Assembly (NCBI GenBank): GCA_022826705.1 | Contig: JAJDUJ010000004.1 | Location: 1-57,558 of the forward strand | Source of the DNA: Acidimicrobiia bacterium | GTDB lineage: Bacteria; Actinomycetota; Acidimicrobiia; Acidimicrobiales; Bin134 | Direction: 5' to 3' | Length of the DNA: 57,558 nucleotides | In this document: positions 33,910 through 45,497 of the stretch, piece after piece | Layout of the letters: each line of letters opens with the position of its first letter | Numbering within the stretch: position 1 is the stretch's first letter | The notes under the pieces: generated by a model | What the model was told of the DNA's origin: nothing | What the model saw: only the letters and a program-made list of their open reading frames with translations | Database searches by the model: none | Program-made: the position numbers and the translations under genes

Positions 33910-35403
33910 TCAGCCGCCGCCGGTGGCCCAGAGCGACGGCGCGGACTCCTCGTCGGCGTCGGCGAACTGCGCGGCACTGCGCTGATAGGAGATCGAGCCG
34001 GGCGGCGCCACCGGTACCTCCACCGGATATTCACCGGTGAGGCAGGCATTGCAGAATCCGGCCCCCACCGCCCCAGTGGCCTCGGTCAAACCCTCCATGT
34101 CGATGAACGCCAGCGTGTCGGCCCCCACGTAATCGCACATCTCGGCCACACTGAGGTGGGCCGCCAACAATTCCGTGCGGTCACCGGTGTCCATGCCGAA
34201 ATAGCAGGGCCAGCGATAGGGAGGCGAGCTGATGCGGAGGTGAACCTCGGCGGCACCCGCCTCCCGCAGCATGGTGACCAAAGCCCTCGTTGTGGTCCCC
34301 CGCACGATCGAGTCGTCCACCACCACTAGGCGGTTGCCCTCGATGCTGTCTCGCAGGGGGTTGAGCTTCATGCGCACCCCCATCGACCTCATCTGCTGGC
34401 TGGGGGCGATGAAAGTGCGGCCGATGTAGCGGTTCTTCACCAGCCCCTGGCCGTAGGGGATGCCGCTGGCCCGTGAGAATCCCTCTGCGGCGGGCAGTCC
34501 CGATTCGGGCACTCCCATCACCAAGTCGGCGTCCACCGGGGACTGTTTGGCCAGCATCTCCCCCATGCGCACCCGGGCGTGATGCACGCTTTGGCCATAG
34601 ATCACCGAGTCGGGGCGGGAGAAGTACACGAACTCGAAGATGCACAACCGGGGATCTACCCGCTCCTCAGGGAAGGGGCGCACCGACCGCACGCCCTCGC
34701 CGTTGATCACCACCATCTCCCCGGGGGCAAGCTCCCGCAAGAAGTGGGCCCCAACGATGTCGAGGGCGGGTGTCTCCGACGCCAGCACCCAGCCTCGATC
34801 CAGACGGCCCAGGCACAAAGGGCGGAATCCATTGGGGTCGCGCACGCCGATCACCCGCTTCTCGTCGGCCAGAACCAGCGAGAAGGCCCCCTCGAGCCGG
34901 GGCAGCACTCTTTCCAATGCCCGTTCGAGAACTTTGCCCTCGGATCGGCTCGAGGGGGGCATCGCGGAGATCTCGATGGCCAGCAGCTCTGCAATCAGAT
35001 CGCTGTCGGAACCAACCATGCCGGGCAGGATCGAAGTCTCCTCGGCCAATTTCGCGGTGTTGGTGAGGTTGCCGTTGTGGCCCAGCACAAACTGGTGGTC
35101 GCCGGTACTGCGGTAAACGGGCTGGGCGTTGCGCCACGAACTCGATCCCGCGGTGGAATAGCGGGTGTGGCCGATGCCCAGACGGCCCTCAAGGGTGGCC
35201 AGGGTGCGGTCGTCGAACACGGTGGCTACCAAGCCCATGTCCTTGACCACGGTGATGTTCTCTCCGTCGCTCACCGCGATGCCAGCCGACTCCTGGCCTC
35301 GGTGCTGCAACGCGTACAGGGCCAGATAGTTCAGATGGGCGACGGGATCATGAGGGGCATAGATGCCAACAACCCCGCAGGCCTCCCTGGGAGAGTCGTC
35401 CAT
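33910..35403 (-). CDS. purF: Amidophosphoribosyltransferase
   Basis: A 497-residue glutamine PRPP amidotransferase. EACGVVGIYAPHDP carries the N-terminal nucleophile Cys9, exposed after cleavage of the leader peptide. LQHRGQESAG, YSTAG and NLTNTAKLAEE belong to the glutaminase domain; VVDDSIVRGTTTRALV is the PRPP loop. Cysteines in the C-terminal part (CYFGMDTGDR, CNACLTGEYPV) fit the Fe-S-containing B. subtilis type. I prefer the ATG at 35403; a GTG at 35415 would overlap purL by eight bases. It catalyses the first committed purine step. Confidence 0.95.
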   Translation of the reverse strand: MDDSPREACGVVGIYAPHDPVAHLNYLALYALQHRGQESAGIAVSDGENITVVKDMGLVATVFDDRTLATLEGRLGIGHTRYSTAGSSSWRNAQPVYRSTGDHQFVLGHNGNLTNTAKLAEETSILPGMVGSDSDLIAELLAIEISAMPPSSRSEGKVLERALERVLPRLEGAFSLVLADEKRVIGVRDPNGFRPLCLGRLDRGWVLASETPALDIVGAHFLRELAPGEMVVINGEGVRSVRPFPEERVDPRLCIFEFVYFSRPDSVIYGQSVHHARVRMGEMLAKQSPVDADLVMGVPESGLPAAEGFSRASGIPYGQGLVKNRYIGRTFIAPSQQMRSMGVRMKLNPLRDSIEGNRLVVVDDSIVRGTTTRALVTMLREAGAAEVHLRISSPPYRWPCYFGMDTGDRTELLAAHLSVAEMCDYVGADTLAFIDMEGLTEATGAVGAGFCNACLTGEYPVEVPVAPPGSISYQRSAAQFADADEESAPSLWATGGG

Positions 35404-35407
35404 GGGG

Positions 35408-37606
35408 TCAGCCACTGCTTAAGTCTGACATGGCCGAGCGCCAGCGGTCAGTTATCGACGACATATCCAAGTCCAGCAGACCTTTGATGGAGAAGCGGTC
35501 GCCGGCAGCCAATCCGATTCGGGCGACGGACACGCCGGTTGCCGCGGCCGCCGCCTCCACCTCGGGCAACAATTCGGGGTCCACCGCGGCCACTGCCCTG
35601 GAAGGGGCCTCGCCGAACAGTTCCCCGTGGTTGTGGATGCGAGCACCACGGAAGCCAACCCCGGAGACGGCGGCCATCTCGGCCAGAGCCACGCCCAAAC
35701 CCCCGCTGGATACGTCGTGGATTGCTGACAGCCGGTCGTCGGCCACCAAGCCGGCCACCAAGCCGGCCACCCGCCGATGCTGTTCGTATTCCAAGCTGGG
35801 AAGCCGGCCCCGTTTGTGCCCGGCAGTGGAAGCAGCCCACAGCGAGCCCGACAGCTCGGCGCTCCCCTCTCCCAGCACGATCACCCGATCGCCTTCACTC
35901 CACGCCAACCCGGGTGGAATGTGAGTCAAGCTGTCGATCACCCCGAGCAGACCGATCACCGGAGTGGGGTCGATGTTGTGGCCGTTGGACTCGTTGTAGA
36001 GGCTCACATTGCCGCCCACCACTGGGATGCCGAATGCGTCACAGGCCTCGGCCATCCCGTCCACCGCCTCGGAGAACTGCCACATCACCTCGGGGTGCTC
36101 GGGATTGCCGAAATTCAGGCAATTGACCAGGGCCAGCGGTCGGGCACCCACGCAGGCCAGGTTGAGCACTGCCTCGGCCACCGTCATGGCGGTTCCGGCT
36201 CGGGGGTCCACCGCGCACCAGCGGTGGTTGCCGTCGGCGGTCAGGGCCAAACCCCGACCGGTATCGGCACCAGCGGCAGGATGCTTGAGCCGCAGCACGG
36301 TGGCGTCGCCGCCAGGACCAACCACGGTATTGCAGAACAGCATGTGGTCGTACTGGTGATAGACCCACGATGGATCGGTCAGCATGGCCAACAGGTCGGC
36401 ACCCACGTTCTCGGGCGGTGGCAACTGGTCGGCGGTGTCGGCCTTCAAGTCTTCCCAGTCTGGGGGAGGACGCCGAGGACGGTCATACAGCGGGGCGTCT
36501 TCGTGGAGGGAAGCCGCCGGCAGCTCGGCCAACACCGGACCGTCGACGCCGTCGCGCACCCGAAGCAGGCCGCCTTCAGTCACCCGCCCCACTACCGAGG
36601 CCTGCACGTCCCAGCGATCGCAAATGGCCAAAACATCGTCGAGCCCGTCGGGGGAGACGATGGCCAGCATCCGCTCCTGCGACTCGCTGGTGAGCACTTC
36701 GAAGGGCTCCATGCCCGGCTCACGGCGGGGGACGGAGGCCACGTCCACATCCATGCCCACCCCGCCCCGCGATGCGGTCTCGCTGGTGGCGCAGGTGAGT
36801 CCTGCGCCCCCGAGATCTTGGATCCCCACCACTAGCCCAGCGTCCAAAAGGGCCAGACAGGCCTCGATGAGCCGCTTTTCCTCAAACGGATCGCCCACCT
36901 GCACGCTGGGGCGCTTTTCGGCCTCCTCTTCCTCGTCGCCGAAGGAAGCCGACGCCAGCACACTCACCCCGCCGATCCCATCACGCCCCGTCGACGCACC
37001 CAACAGCACCGCCAGGTTGCCTTCGCCGCTGGCCTGCCCCAGCACCAGTCGATCAGCCGGCATCAACCCAAGGCACAAAACATTCACCAGTGGATTGCCG
37101 GAATACGTCTCATCGAAAACGGTTTCGCCCCCCACGGTTGGCACCCCAACCGCGTTGCCATACCCGGAGATGCCCGATACCACCCCTTCGGCGATCCAAC
37201 GACTGCGGGGATCGTCGGGACGGCCAAACCTCAGTGAGTCCATTACCGCAATCGGGCGGGCCCCCATGGTGAAGATGTCCCGCAGAATGCCGCCCACTCC
37301 GGTGGCGGCTCCCTGATAGGGCTCAATGGCCGAAGGGTGGTTGTGGCTCTCAATCCGGATCGCAGCAGCAATGCCGTCGCCCACATCCACCACCCCGGCA
37401 TTCTCGCCGGGACCAACCAATACCCAGGGGGCTTCGGTGGGCAGTCGGCGCAAATGCAAGCGGGAGGACTTGTAAGAGCAATGCTCAGACCACATCACCG
37501 CATACATCGCCAATTCGAGATGATTAGGCGGGCGGTTCAAGATCTTCTCGATCGCTTCGGCCTCTTCGTCCGTCAACCCTAATGACCGGTGTAGTGGCTC
37601 ATTCAT
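35408..37606 (-). CDS. purL: Phosphoribosylformylglycinamidine synthase subunit PurL
   Basis: A 732-residue small-type PurL. Motifs include [37 protein letters not shown] (catalytic His), [14 protein letters not shown] and [12 protein letters not shown]. It needs PurQ and PurS to convert FGAR to FGAM; both are encoded in the neighbouring operon. It heads the purL-purF-purM operon. A 136-bp AT-rich gap containing a palindrome separates it from a divergent small gene. Confidence 0.95.
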   Translation of the reverse strand: MNEPLHRSLGLTDEEAEAIEKILNRPPNHLELAMYAVMWSEHCSYKSSRLHLRRLPTEAPWVLVGPGENAGVVDVGDGIAAAIRIESHNHPSAIEPYQGAATGVGGILRDIFTMGARPIAVMDSLRFGRPDDPRSRWIAEGVVSGISGYGNAVGVPTVGGETVFDETYSGNPLVNVLCLGLMPADRLVLGQASGEGNLAVLLGASTGRDGIGGVSVLASASFGDEEEEAEKRPSVQVGDPFEEKRLIEACLALLDAGLVVGIQDLGGAGLTCATSETASRGGVGMDVDVASVPRREPGMEPFEVLTSESQERMLAIVSPDGLDDVLAICDRWDVQASVVGRVTEGGLLRVRDGVDGPVLAELPAASLHEDAPLYDRPRRPPPDWEDLKADTADQLPPPENVGADLLAMLTDPSWVYHQYDHMLFCNTVVGPGGDATVLRLKHPAAGADTGRGLALTADGNHRWCAVDPRAGTAMTVAEAVLNLACVGARPLALVNCLNFGNPEHPEVMWQFSEAVDGMAEACDAFGIPVVGGNVSLYNESNGHNIDPTPVIGLLGVIDSLTHIPPGLAWSEGDRVIVLGEGSAELSGSLWAASTAGHKRGRLPSLEYEQHRRVAGLVAGLVADDRLSAIHDVSSGGLGVALAEMAAVSGVGFRGARIHNHGELFGEAPSRAVAAVDPELLPEVEAAAAATGVSVARIGLAAGDRFSIKGLLDLDMSSITDRWRSAMSDLSSG

Positions 37607-37687
37607 CTCAGATCATCCGAATTGGTTTTAGGGAGGAAAATCCAGAAGTTTCGTCAGATGAGACACACAGTTTGAACAAGCGCGCCG

Positions 37688-37703
37688 AATATAGTTCTAT
37701 ATT
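37688..37703. promoter_or_regulatory. Palindrome in purL divergent intergenic region
   Basis: AATATAG (37688-37694) and CTATATT (37697-37703) form an inverted repeat around two bases. They lie in the AT-rich gap between purL and the divergent gene at 37743. TATATT occurs on both strands here and could be a -10 box for either direction. A regulator-binding or bidirectional promoter role is inferred from position only. Confidence 0.45.
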
Positions 37704-37742
37704 GGCAATCAACAAGCTGATCAAACAGATCAAGGAGCGATG

Positions 37743-38141
37743 ATGGTATCTGAAGAAGCCAAATCGGCGCGGGCCCTCGGACAGGCTCAGGGGCGCACAG
37801 TCAGCCGTTATCTGAATGCGCTTGACCAGAGCAAGCCCAAGCGGGGACGCCAGCGCTCTCCGGAAAGAATGCAGGCTCGGGTTGCTGAGCTCCCTGGTGA
37901 GATCGCCCAGGCCAAGCCGTTGAAGCGAGTTCATCTGATCCAAGAGCTCATGGACTTGGAAGCCGAGCTCGAAAAAGAAGAGGAAACGATTGACATCAGC
38001 GGCATTGAGAGCGAATTCATTGCTATCGCCGCCGAGTACAGTGGCCGCAAGGGCATTTCCTATGCGGCATGGCGTGAGGTCGGAGTTCCGGCGAGTGTGC
38101 TGAAAGCAGCCGGAGTTGCCCGCACACGTTCCACTGACTAA
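37743..38141 (+). CDS. Conserved actinobacterial hypothetical protein inside the pur region
   Basis: A 132-residue charged, helical protein. The block VSRYLNALDQSKPKRGRQRSPERMQAR is basic, followed by a heptad-like stretch PLKRVHLIQELMDLEAELEKEE that may form a coiled coil. From memory, similar uncharacterised proteins occur widely in actinobacteria. AAGGAG five bases before the ATG at 37743 decides the start over the ATG at 37740. It runs against the purine genes on both sides; its stop would overlap the end of an unframeshifted purQ by four bases. No function is known to me. Confidence 0.7.
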   Translation: MVSEEAKSARALGQAQGRTVSRYLNALDQSKPKRGRQRSPERMQARVAELPGEIAQAKPLKRVHLIQELMDLEAELEKEEETIDISGIESEFIAIAAEYSGRKGISYAAWREVGVPASVLKAAGVARTRSTD

Positions 38142-38160
38142 TCACCGCTGATCAGTCCTT

Positions 38161-38799
38161 TCAGCAGTAAAGCACCGTCGGTGCTACCCAGTATCGGGTG
38201 AGCGGCACGCTCGGGGAGGGCATCATCCCCACCACGTTGCCGTTTTCGTTGCAAATCCCCGCAATATCAGCAGTGGCCCCATTGGGGTTGTCCCGATACG
38301 TGAACACGATCTGATTTTTGTCGCGCAATTGTTCCAGTACTTGTTCTGAGCAAATGAAGTTGCCTTCGAAGTGATTTATGGGGATCTTGAGCTCGTCGCC
38401 AATGGATAGGCCCCGAGTCAATACCGAGTCCATTGATTCCACCCGCAGCACCGCGGGCTGACACAGGAATTTGAGTCCCCGATTCTTGTAGAGGGCTCCG
38501 GGCAACAATTGAGCTTCGGTGAGAATTTGGAATCCATTGCAGATACCAACCACTGGCCCGCCATCGCGGGCAAAGCGCTCAACCGCGCCCATGATGGGGG
38601 AGAAACGGGCCATCGCCCCGGTGCGCAGATAGTCGCCATGGGCAAAGCCTCCGGGCAATACCACTGCGTCGACATCTCCAAGGCAAGTGTCCTTATGCCA
38701 CAGAAGCTCGCCAGAACCCCCAACGGTGTTCACCGCTTCCACCACATCCTGCTCGCAGTTGGAGCCGGGAAACACGACGACGCCCACCTTGGTGGTCAT
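38161..38799 (-). CDS. purQ: Phosphoribosylformylglycinamidine synthase subunit PurQ, frameshifted at C-terminus
   Basis: The class I glutaminase that feeds ammonia to PurL. KVGVVVFPGSNCEQD, LPGGFAHGDYLR and the nucleophile elbow GICNGFQILTEA are normal. After GMMP the frame reads SPSVPLTRYWVAPTVLYC and stops at 38161. Shifting frame at about 38218 restores PERAAHPILGSTDGALLLKGLISGD with a stop at 38138. A net one-base loss has therefore removed the catalytic His/Glu motif (PHPE). I chose the ATG at 38799, which follows GGGGGCGAGG. As written, the product should be inactive. Confidence 0.9.
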   Translation of the reverse strand: MTTKVGVVVFPGSNCEQDVVEAVNTVGGSGELLWHKDTCLGDVDAVVLPGGFAHGDYLRTGAMARFSPIMGAVERFARDGGPVVGICNGFQILTEAQLLPGALYKNRGLKFLCQPAVLRVESMDSVLTRGLSIGDELKIPINHFEGNFICSEQVLEQLRDKNQIVFTYRDNPNGATADIAGICNENGNVVGMMPSPSVPLTRYWVAPTVLYC

Positions 38800-38833
38800 C
38801 CTCGCCCCCAAACGGAGCAATCAACCGGAATTG

Positions 38834-39094
38834 TCATGACGCCGGACTCAGAGAGATGTCCACATCTTCAATAACCGGATTGGCCAAGAACCGCTCGCAC
38901 ATGGCCTCTACTTGTGTACGGGCCTCGTCTTCGTCTGAGGCTTCCACCACAAAGCGCAGGCTCTTTCCAACCCGAACGCCGCTCACGCCGCTGAATCCAA
39001 GCGCGGGCAGCGCCCGCTCGATGGTCAGACCCTCCGGGTCGGCTATCCCGTCCCGGAGGCTCACCTCAACTGCCACATCAAATGCTGTACTCAT
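38834..39094 (-). CDS. purS: Phosphoribosylformylglycinamidine synthase subunit PurS
   Basis: An 86-residue protein matching PurS in length and pattern: VEVSLRDGIADPEGLTIERALPALGFSGVSGVRVGKSLRF and a C-terminal AMCERFLANPVIEDVDI. It forms the dimeric bridge between PurQ and PurL. The ATG at 39094 overlaps the purC stop by four bases, and the stop is 34 bp before purQ. Confidence 0.92.
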   Translation of the reverse strand: MSTAFDVAVEVSLRDGIADPEGLTIERALPALGFSGVSGVRVGKSLRFVVEASDEDEARTQVEAMCERFLANPVIEDVDISLSPAS

Positions 39095-39981
39095 GAGCCT
39101 CCGGGCCAGTCGGCGAAGCTGCGGCCGGTGATGATCTCGTAGGCGCTCACGTAGCGGGCCGCGCTGGCCGTCACCACCTCGTCGGGCAACGGCGGCGGGG
39201 GGTACTGCTTGTCCCAATCCAACGTGCTCAGGTAATCGCGCACCGGCTGTTTGTCGTATGACGGCGGGGTTGCCCCCGGCACCCAGCCGTCCACCGGCCA
39301 GAAGCGGGAGGAGTCGGGAGTGAGCACTTCGTCGGCCACCACCAGGGTTCCGTCCACCATGCCCATCTCAAACTTGGTGTCGGCAATGATGATGCCCTTC
39401 TCGGCCGCCGCCTCCGACGCCCGTCGATAAAGCTCCAGCGAGGCCGCCTGGGCCTGTTCGGCCAGTTCCGGTCCTACCAGCTCTACCGCCTGGTCGTAGG
39501 AGATGTTCTCGTCGTGGCCCGACTCGGCTTTGGTCGAGGGTGTGAACACCGGCTCGGGCAGCTTGTCGGATTCCCGGAGCCCTTCAGGGAGTGCCTGGCC
39601 GTGCATGGTGCCCTGGGCCTTGTACTCCTTCCAGGCCGAGCCGCTCAGATACCCCCGCACGATGCACTCGATGGGCAGCATTTCAGCCCGATGACACAGC
39701 ATGGTTCGACCGGCCACCCCGTTGGCCTGGGCCTCGGGTGGGAAGTCGGCCACGTCGGTGGAGATGAGGTGGCTGGGCAGCACATCGGCCAGAGTCTCGA
39801 ACCAATAGGCCGACATGGCGGTCAGCACCCGCCCTTTCTCGGGTACGGGCTCGTCCATCACCACGTCGAAGGCTGAGATGCGGTCGGACGCGATCATCAA
39901 CAGCCGGCCGTCACCGGCGTCGAAGATGTCGCGGACCTTGCCGGAATGAACTGGGGGCAGGTTGATGTTCTTGGTGCTCAT
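39091..39981 (-). CDS. purC: Phosphoribosylaminoimidazole-succinocarboxamide synthase
   Basis: A 296-residue SAICAR synthetase. HSGKVRDIFDAGDGRLLMIASDRISAFDVV, IECIVRGYLSGSAWKEY, IIIADTKFEMG and DEVLTPDSSRFWP are diagnostic. It joins CAIR and aspartate using ATP. Start and stop overlap purB and purS by four bases each, so translation is coupled through the operon. Confidence 0.95.
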   Translation of the reverse strand: MSTKNINLPPVHSGKVRDIFDAGDGRLLMIASDRISAFDVVMDEPVPEKGRVLTAMSAYWFETLADVLPSHLISTDVADFPPEAQANGVAGRTMLCHRAEMLPIECIVRGYLSGSAWKEYKAQGTMHGQALPEGLRESDKLPEPVFTPSTKAESGHDENISYDQAVELVGPELAEQAQAASLELYRRASEAAAEKGIIIADTKFEMGMVDGTLVVADEVLTPDSSRFWPVDGWVPGATPPSYDKQPVRDYLSTLDWDKQYPPPPLPDEVVTASAARYVSAYEIITGRSFADWPGGS

Positions 39982-41378
39982 AGGATGGGCTCCGGTTGGT
40001 AGGCGGCAGCGTTGGGATTCTGGGTGCCCAGCTCTTGGGCACTGGCGGCAAAGGCTCGGGCTTGGCCAGCGGCCGCCCCGGTCAGCGCCAAGTGTTGGCT
40101 CTTGATCTGTTCGACGTCGACAGAAGTAATCGGCAACCTCTCGTCATCGGCAACAGCCGAGAAGAACCCGTCTCCCTTGGGGACATGCTCAGAGATGATG
40201 CGATGGGCTTCTTCCCGGCCCGCACCGGCGGCCACCGAGGCCATCAGTACTCGGGTGGCGGTAAGCGCCGGCAGGTTGGCGGTCAGCTCGGCTGCGATCG
40301 CGTCCTCGAACACTGCGAGCTCATTGAGCACCACCAGTACTGCCTCAAGCTGGCCGTCGAGAGCCAGGAACGCGCCGGGCAGGGCCACCCGGCGCACCAC
40401 CGAACAGCTCACGTCGCCCTCGTTCCATTGATCGCCCACCAGGGCTCCCACCATGTTGGCGTAGCCCTGCACCACCGCCGAGAACCCGCAGATGCGCTCG
40501 GAGGTGCGGGCGTTGCGCTTGCCGGGCATGGCCGACGAGCCCACTTGTCCAGCCTGAAAGCCCTCGGTAATCAAGCCATGGCCGGCCATGAGCCGGATGG
40601 TCCGGGCCAAATTGGCCGGGGCCGATGATGCCTGTACCAGCGCGGTAACCACGTCGTAGTCCAGCGACCTTGGGTACACCTGACCCACGCTGCCCATCGT
40701 TTTTGCAAATCCGAGGCTGGCGGCCACTCGGTCTTCGAGTTCAGCGGCCTTGTCAGCCTCGCCGAGGAACAGATCGATCTGGTCTTGCTGGGTACCCACC
40801 GGGCCCTTGAGCCCCCGCAGGCGGTAACGGTCCAGCAGGTCGTCGATCCGACCCAAGGCAGCCAGCGCCTCCTCGCCGTAGTTGGCGAAGCGCTTTCCCA
40901 GGGTGGTGGCCTGGGCGGGCACGTTGTGGGAGCGGCCCACCATCACCAACTCGGAATGGGTGTCGGCCTGTGCCCCGAGAGCGCACACCGCCGCCACCAG
41001 CTTGTCGCGCACCAATCGCAGCGAATCGCGGATCTGAAGCTGCTCGATGTTCTCGGTGAGGTCGCGCGACGTCATTCCCTTGTGGATGTGCTCGTGGCCA
41101 GCCAGCGCGCAGAACTCTTCGATGCGAGCCTTCACGTCGTGGCGGGTGACTCGCTCCCGCTCCCGGATGGAGTCCAGGTTCACCTGGTCGATGGCATCTC
41201 GATAGGCCTCCACCACCCCGTCGGGCACCTCGATGCCGAGACCCTTCTGGGCCTCTAGTACCGCCACCCAAAGGCGGCGCTCGGCTTTGACCTTGCCCTC
41301 CGGCGACCAGATGCCGACCATCGCCGCGCTGGCATAGCGGTCGGCCAGAACGTCGGGAATCAGGTCCTTTTCAGCCAC
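39978..41378 (-). CDS. purB: Adenylosuccinate lyase
   Basis: A 466-residue lyase of the fumarase/aspartase superfamily. GHEHIHKGMTSRDLTENIEQ is the catalytic His region, GPVGTQQDQIDLFLG follows, and the flexible signature loop reads GSSAMPGKRNARTSER. In many PurB proteins that loop is SSAMPHK; Gly replaces His here. It uses a GTG start at 41378 that overlaps purE by eight bases. It catalyses two fumarate-releasing steps of purine synthesis. Confidence 0.94.
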   Translation of the reverse strand: MAEKDLIPDVLADRYASAAMVGIWSPEGKVKAERRLWVAVLEAQKGLGIEVPDGVVEAYRDAIDQVNLDSIRERERVTRHDVKARIEEFCALAGHEHIHKGMTSRDLTENIEQLQIRDSLRLVRDKLVAAVCALGAQADTHSELVMVGRSHNVPAQATTLGKRFANYGEEALAALGRIDDLLDRYRLRGLKGPVGTQQDQIDLFLGEADKAAELEDRVAASLGFAKTMGSVGQVYPRSLDYDVVTALVQASSAPANLARTIRLMAGHGLITEGFQAGQVGSSAMPGKRNARTSERICGFSAVVQGYANMVGALVGDQWNEGDVSCSVVRRVALPGAFLALDGQLEAVLVVLNELAVFEDAIAAELTANLPALTATRVLMASVAAGAGREEAHRIISEHVPKGDGFFSAVADDERLPITSVDVEQIKSQHLALTGAAAGQARAFAASAQELGTQNPNAAAYQPEPIL

Positions 41379-41822
41379 CGGCCATCTCAGCGCGATGGGC
41401 GGCCAGCCTTTCGGCCAGCCCCGAGTCGGTCACCGCCAGAATCTGAATGGCCAGCAAAGCCGCGTTCATGGCGCCGTTGATGGCCACGGTGGCCACCGGG
41501 ATCCCCTTGGGCATCTGCACGGTGGAATACAGGGAGTCCACCCCGTTCAGCGCCCCGCCGGCCAAAGGCACGCCGATCACCGGCAGGGTTGTCTGGGCCG
41601 CAGTGGCACCGGCCAGGTGAGCGGCCATGCCCGCACCGCAGATGATGGCCCCAAACCCAGCATCGCGAGCGCCGGACACAAACTGGCGGACCTTCTCCGG
41701 CGTGCGGTGGGCCGACATAACCTCCCAGTGGCACTCCACGCCGAACTGTTCCAGCGTGGTGCGGGCCGGGGCCATGGTGTCCTCGTCACTCGACGATCCC
41801 ATGATGACAGCGACTTTCAAGC

Positions 41823-41826
<4 letters not shown>
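41371..41826 (-). CDS. purE: N5-carboxyaminoimidazole ribonucleotide mutase
   Basis: A 151-residue class I Pur[14 protein letters not shown] is the phosphate-binding start, [11 protein letters not shown] the conserved His segment, and [25 protein letters not shown] the active-site core. It moves the carboxylate of N5-CAIR to give CAIR. I see no purK in the window, so the partner that makes N5-CAIR must be elsewhere. It overlaps purD by four bases. Confidence 0.95.
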
Positions 41827-44398
<2,572 letters not shown>

Positions 44399-44486
44399 TC
44401 AGCGTGGCTTACGAACTGACACTACTCGCGCCCACCCCGAGATTGACGAGCAATAAAGGGGATTCGAATCTGCAAAGCGGGGCGGC

Positions 44487-45497
44487 TTAGCGCCCTTCCA
44501 CCATGCGGGACAGGGTCAGGGCGTAGTCCCCCCGGGCGTCGGTCCACAGACGCTCCATGGCCAGGCCGACACCAGCGAGCTCGGGGCCGATGTTCTCGGG
44601 ACGGAACTTGGCACTGATCTCGGTCCGCATGCGCTCGTTTTGGGCGAAGTCGACGGTCATGCCCAACCCGCGGATGGTCACCTGCTGGGCGCAGCGGGAG
44701 CGCAGCCACATCTCGATCCACTCCTCGTCGGGGTCGAAGCGGGCTTCGTGCTCGAATTGGTCGAGGTCGAAGTCGGCATCGAGACGGTGGTTGATCACCG
44801 ACAGCACGTTGCGGTTGAACGCTGCGGTCACGCCCTCGGGGTCGTCGTAGGCGGCAATCAGCCGTTCGTGATCCTTCACCAAGTCGAAACCCAGCAAGAA
44901 GGTGTCGCCCGGCACCATGGTGGCGGCCACGCTGGCCAGAAAGTCCTTCCGTGGCGCGGGGGGAAAGTTCCCGATGGTGCCGCCCAGGAGCATCATCAGC
45001 CGACAGCCGCCATCAGGTATGTGGCCTAAGTGGTGCTCGAAGTCGCCCACCACTCCGTGGACAGCCAGGCCCTCATAGGCCTCAGCCAACTCCGCAGCCG
45101 CGTTTCGCAGGGTGGCCTCGCTGTTGTCGAACGGGACGTAGCGGCGGAGCCGTCCGGTGGCGGCCAGAGCGTCCAGCACGATTCGGGTCTTCTCCGAGGT
45201 GCCCGACCCCAGTTCCACCACGGTGTCGGCACCCGACCGCTCGGCGATCACGTCGACCTCTCGCTCCAGGATCTCCCGCTCCCTTCGAGTGGGGTAGTAG
45301 CCGGGCAGCCGGGTGATCTGGTCGAAGAGCTCGCTGCCCCGGTCGTCGTAGAACCACTTGGGGGGAAGCTCCTTGGGCTGGGAGGTGAGACCTTCGGCCA
45401 CGTCGGCCCGGAGCGCTCGATCAATCCAGGCGGGATCCAGATGGATATCGACCACCGGCTCCACAATCGCGCTTCCTGGAACTACGCGTTCTGGCAT
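44487..45497 (-). CDS. egtD: L-histidine N-alpha-methyltransferase (ergothioneine)
   Basis: A 336-residue SAM-dependent methyltransferase. LPPKWFYDDRGSELFDQITRLPGYYPTRRE and VELGSGTSEKTRIVLDAL are hallmark EgtD segments, with LGGTIGNFPPAPRKDFL further on. It trimethylates histidine to hercynine. The ATG shares one base with the egtB stop (TAATG), so the two are coupled. Hercynine is then the substrate of the EgtB step. Confidence 0.94.
   Translation of the reverse strand: MPERVVPGSAIVEPVVDIHLDPAWIDRALRADVAEGLTSQPKELPPKWFYDDRGSELFDQITRLPGYYPTRREREILEREVDVIAERSGADTVVELGSGTSEKTRIVLDALAATGRLRRYVPFDNSEATLRNAAAELAEAYEGLAVHGVVGDFEHHLGHIPDGGCRLMMLLGGTIGNFPPAPRKDFLASVAATMVPGDTFLLGFDLVKDHERLIAAYDDPEGVTAAFNRNVLSVINHRLDADFDLDQFEHEARFDPDEEWIEMWLRSRCAQQVTIRGLGMTVDFAQNERMRTEISAKFRPENIGPELAGVGLAMERLWTDARGDYALTLSRMVEGR

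Noticed and set aside
37607..37742. Purine riboswitch upstream of purL
   Set aside because: I found no three-way junction pattern or conserved riboswitch core, only a short AT-rich palindrome.
44455..44475. tRNA-like GATTCGAATC near the purA/egtD gap, resembling a T-loop
   Set aside because: The flanking bases do not pair into a five-base T-stem on either strand, and no anticodon arm or acceptor stem is present. It is just a ten-base palindrome.
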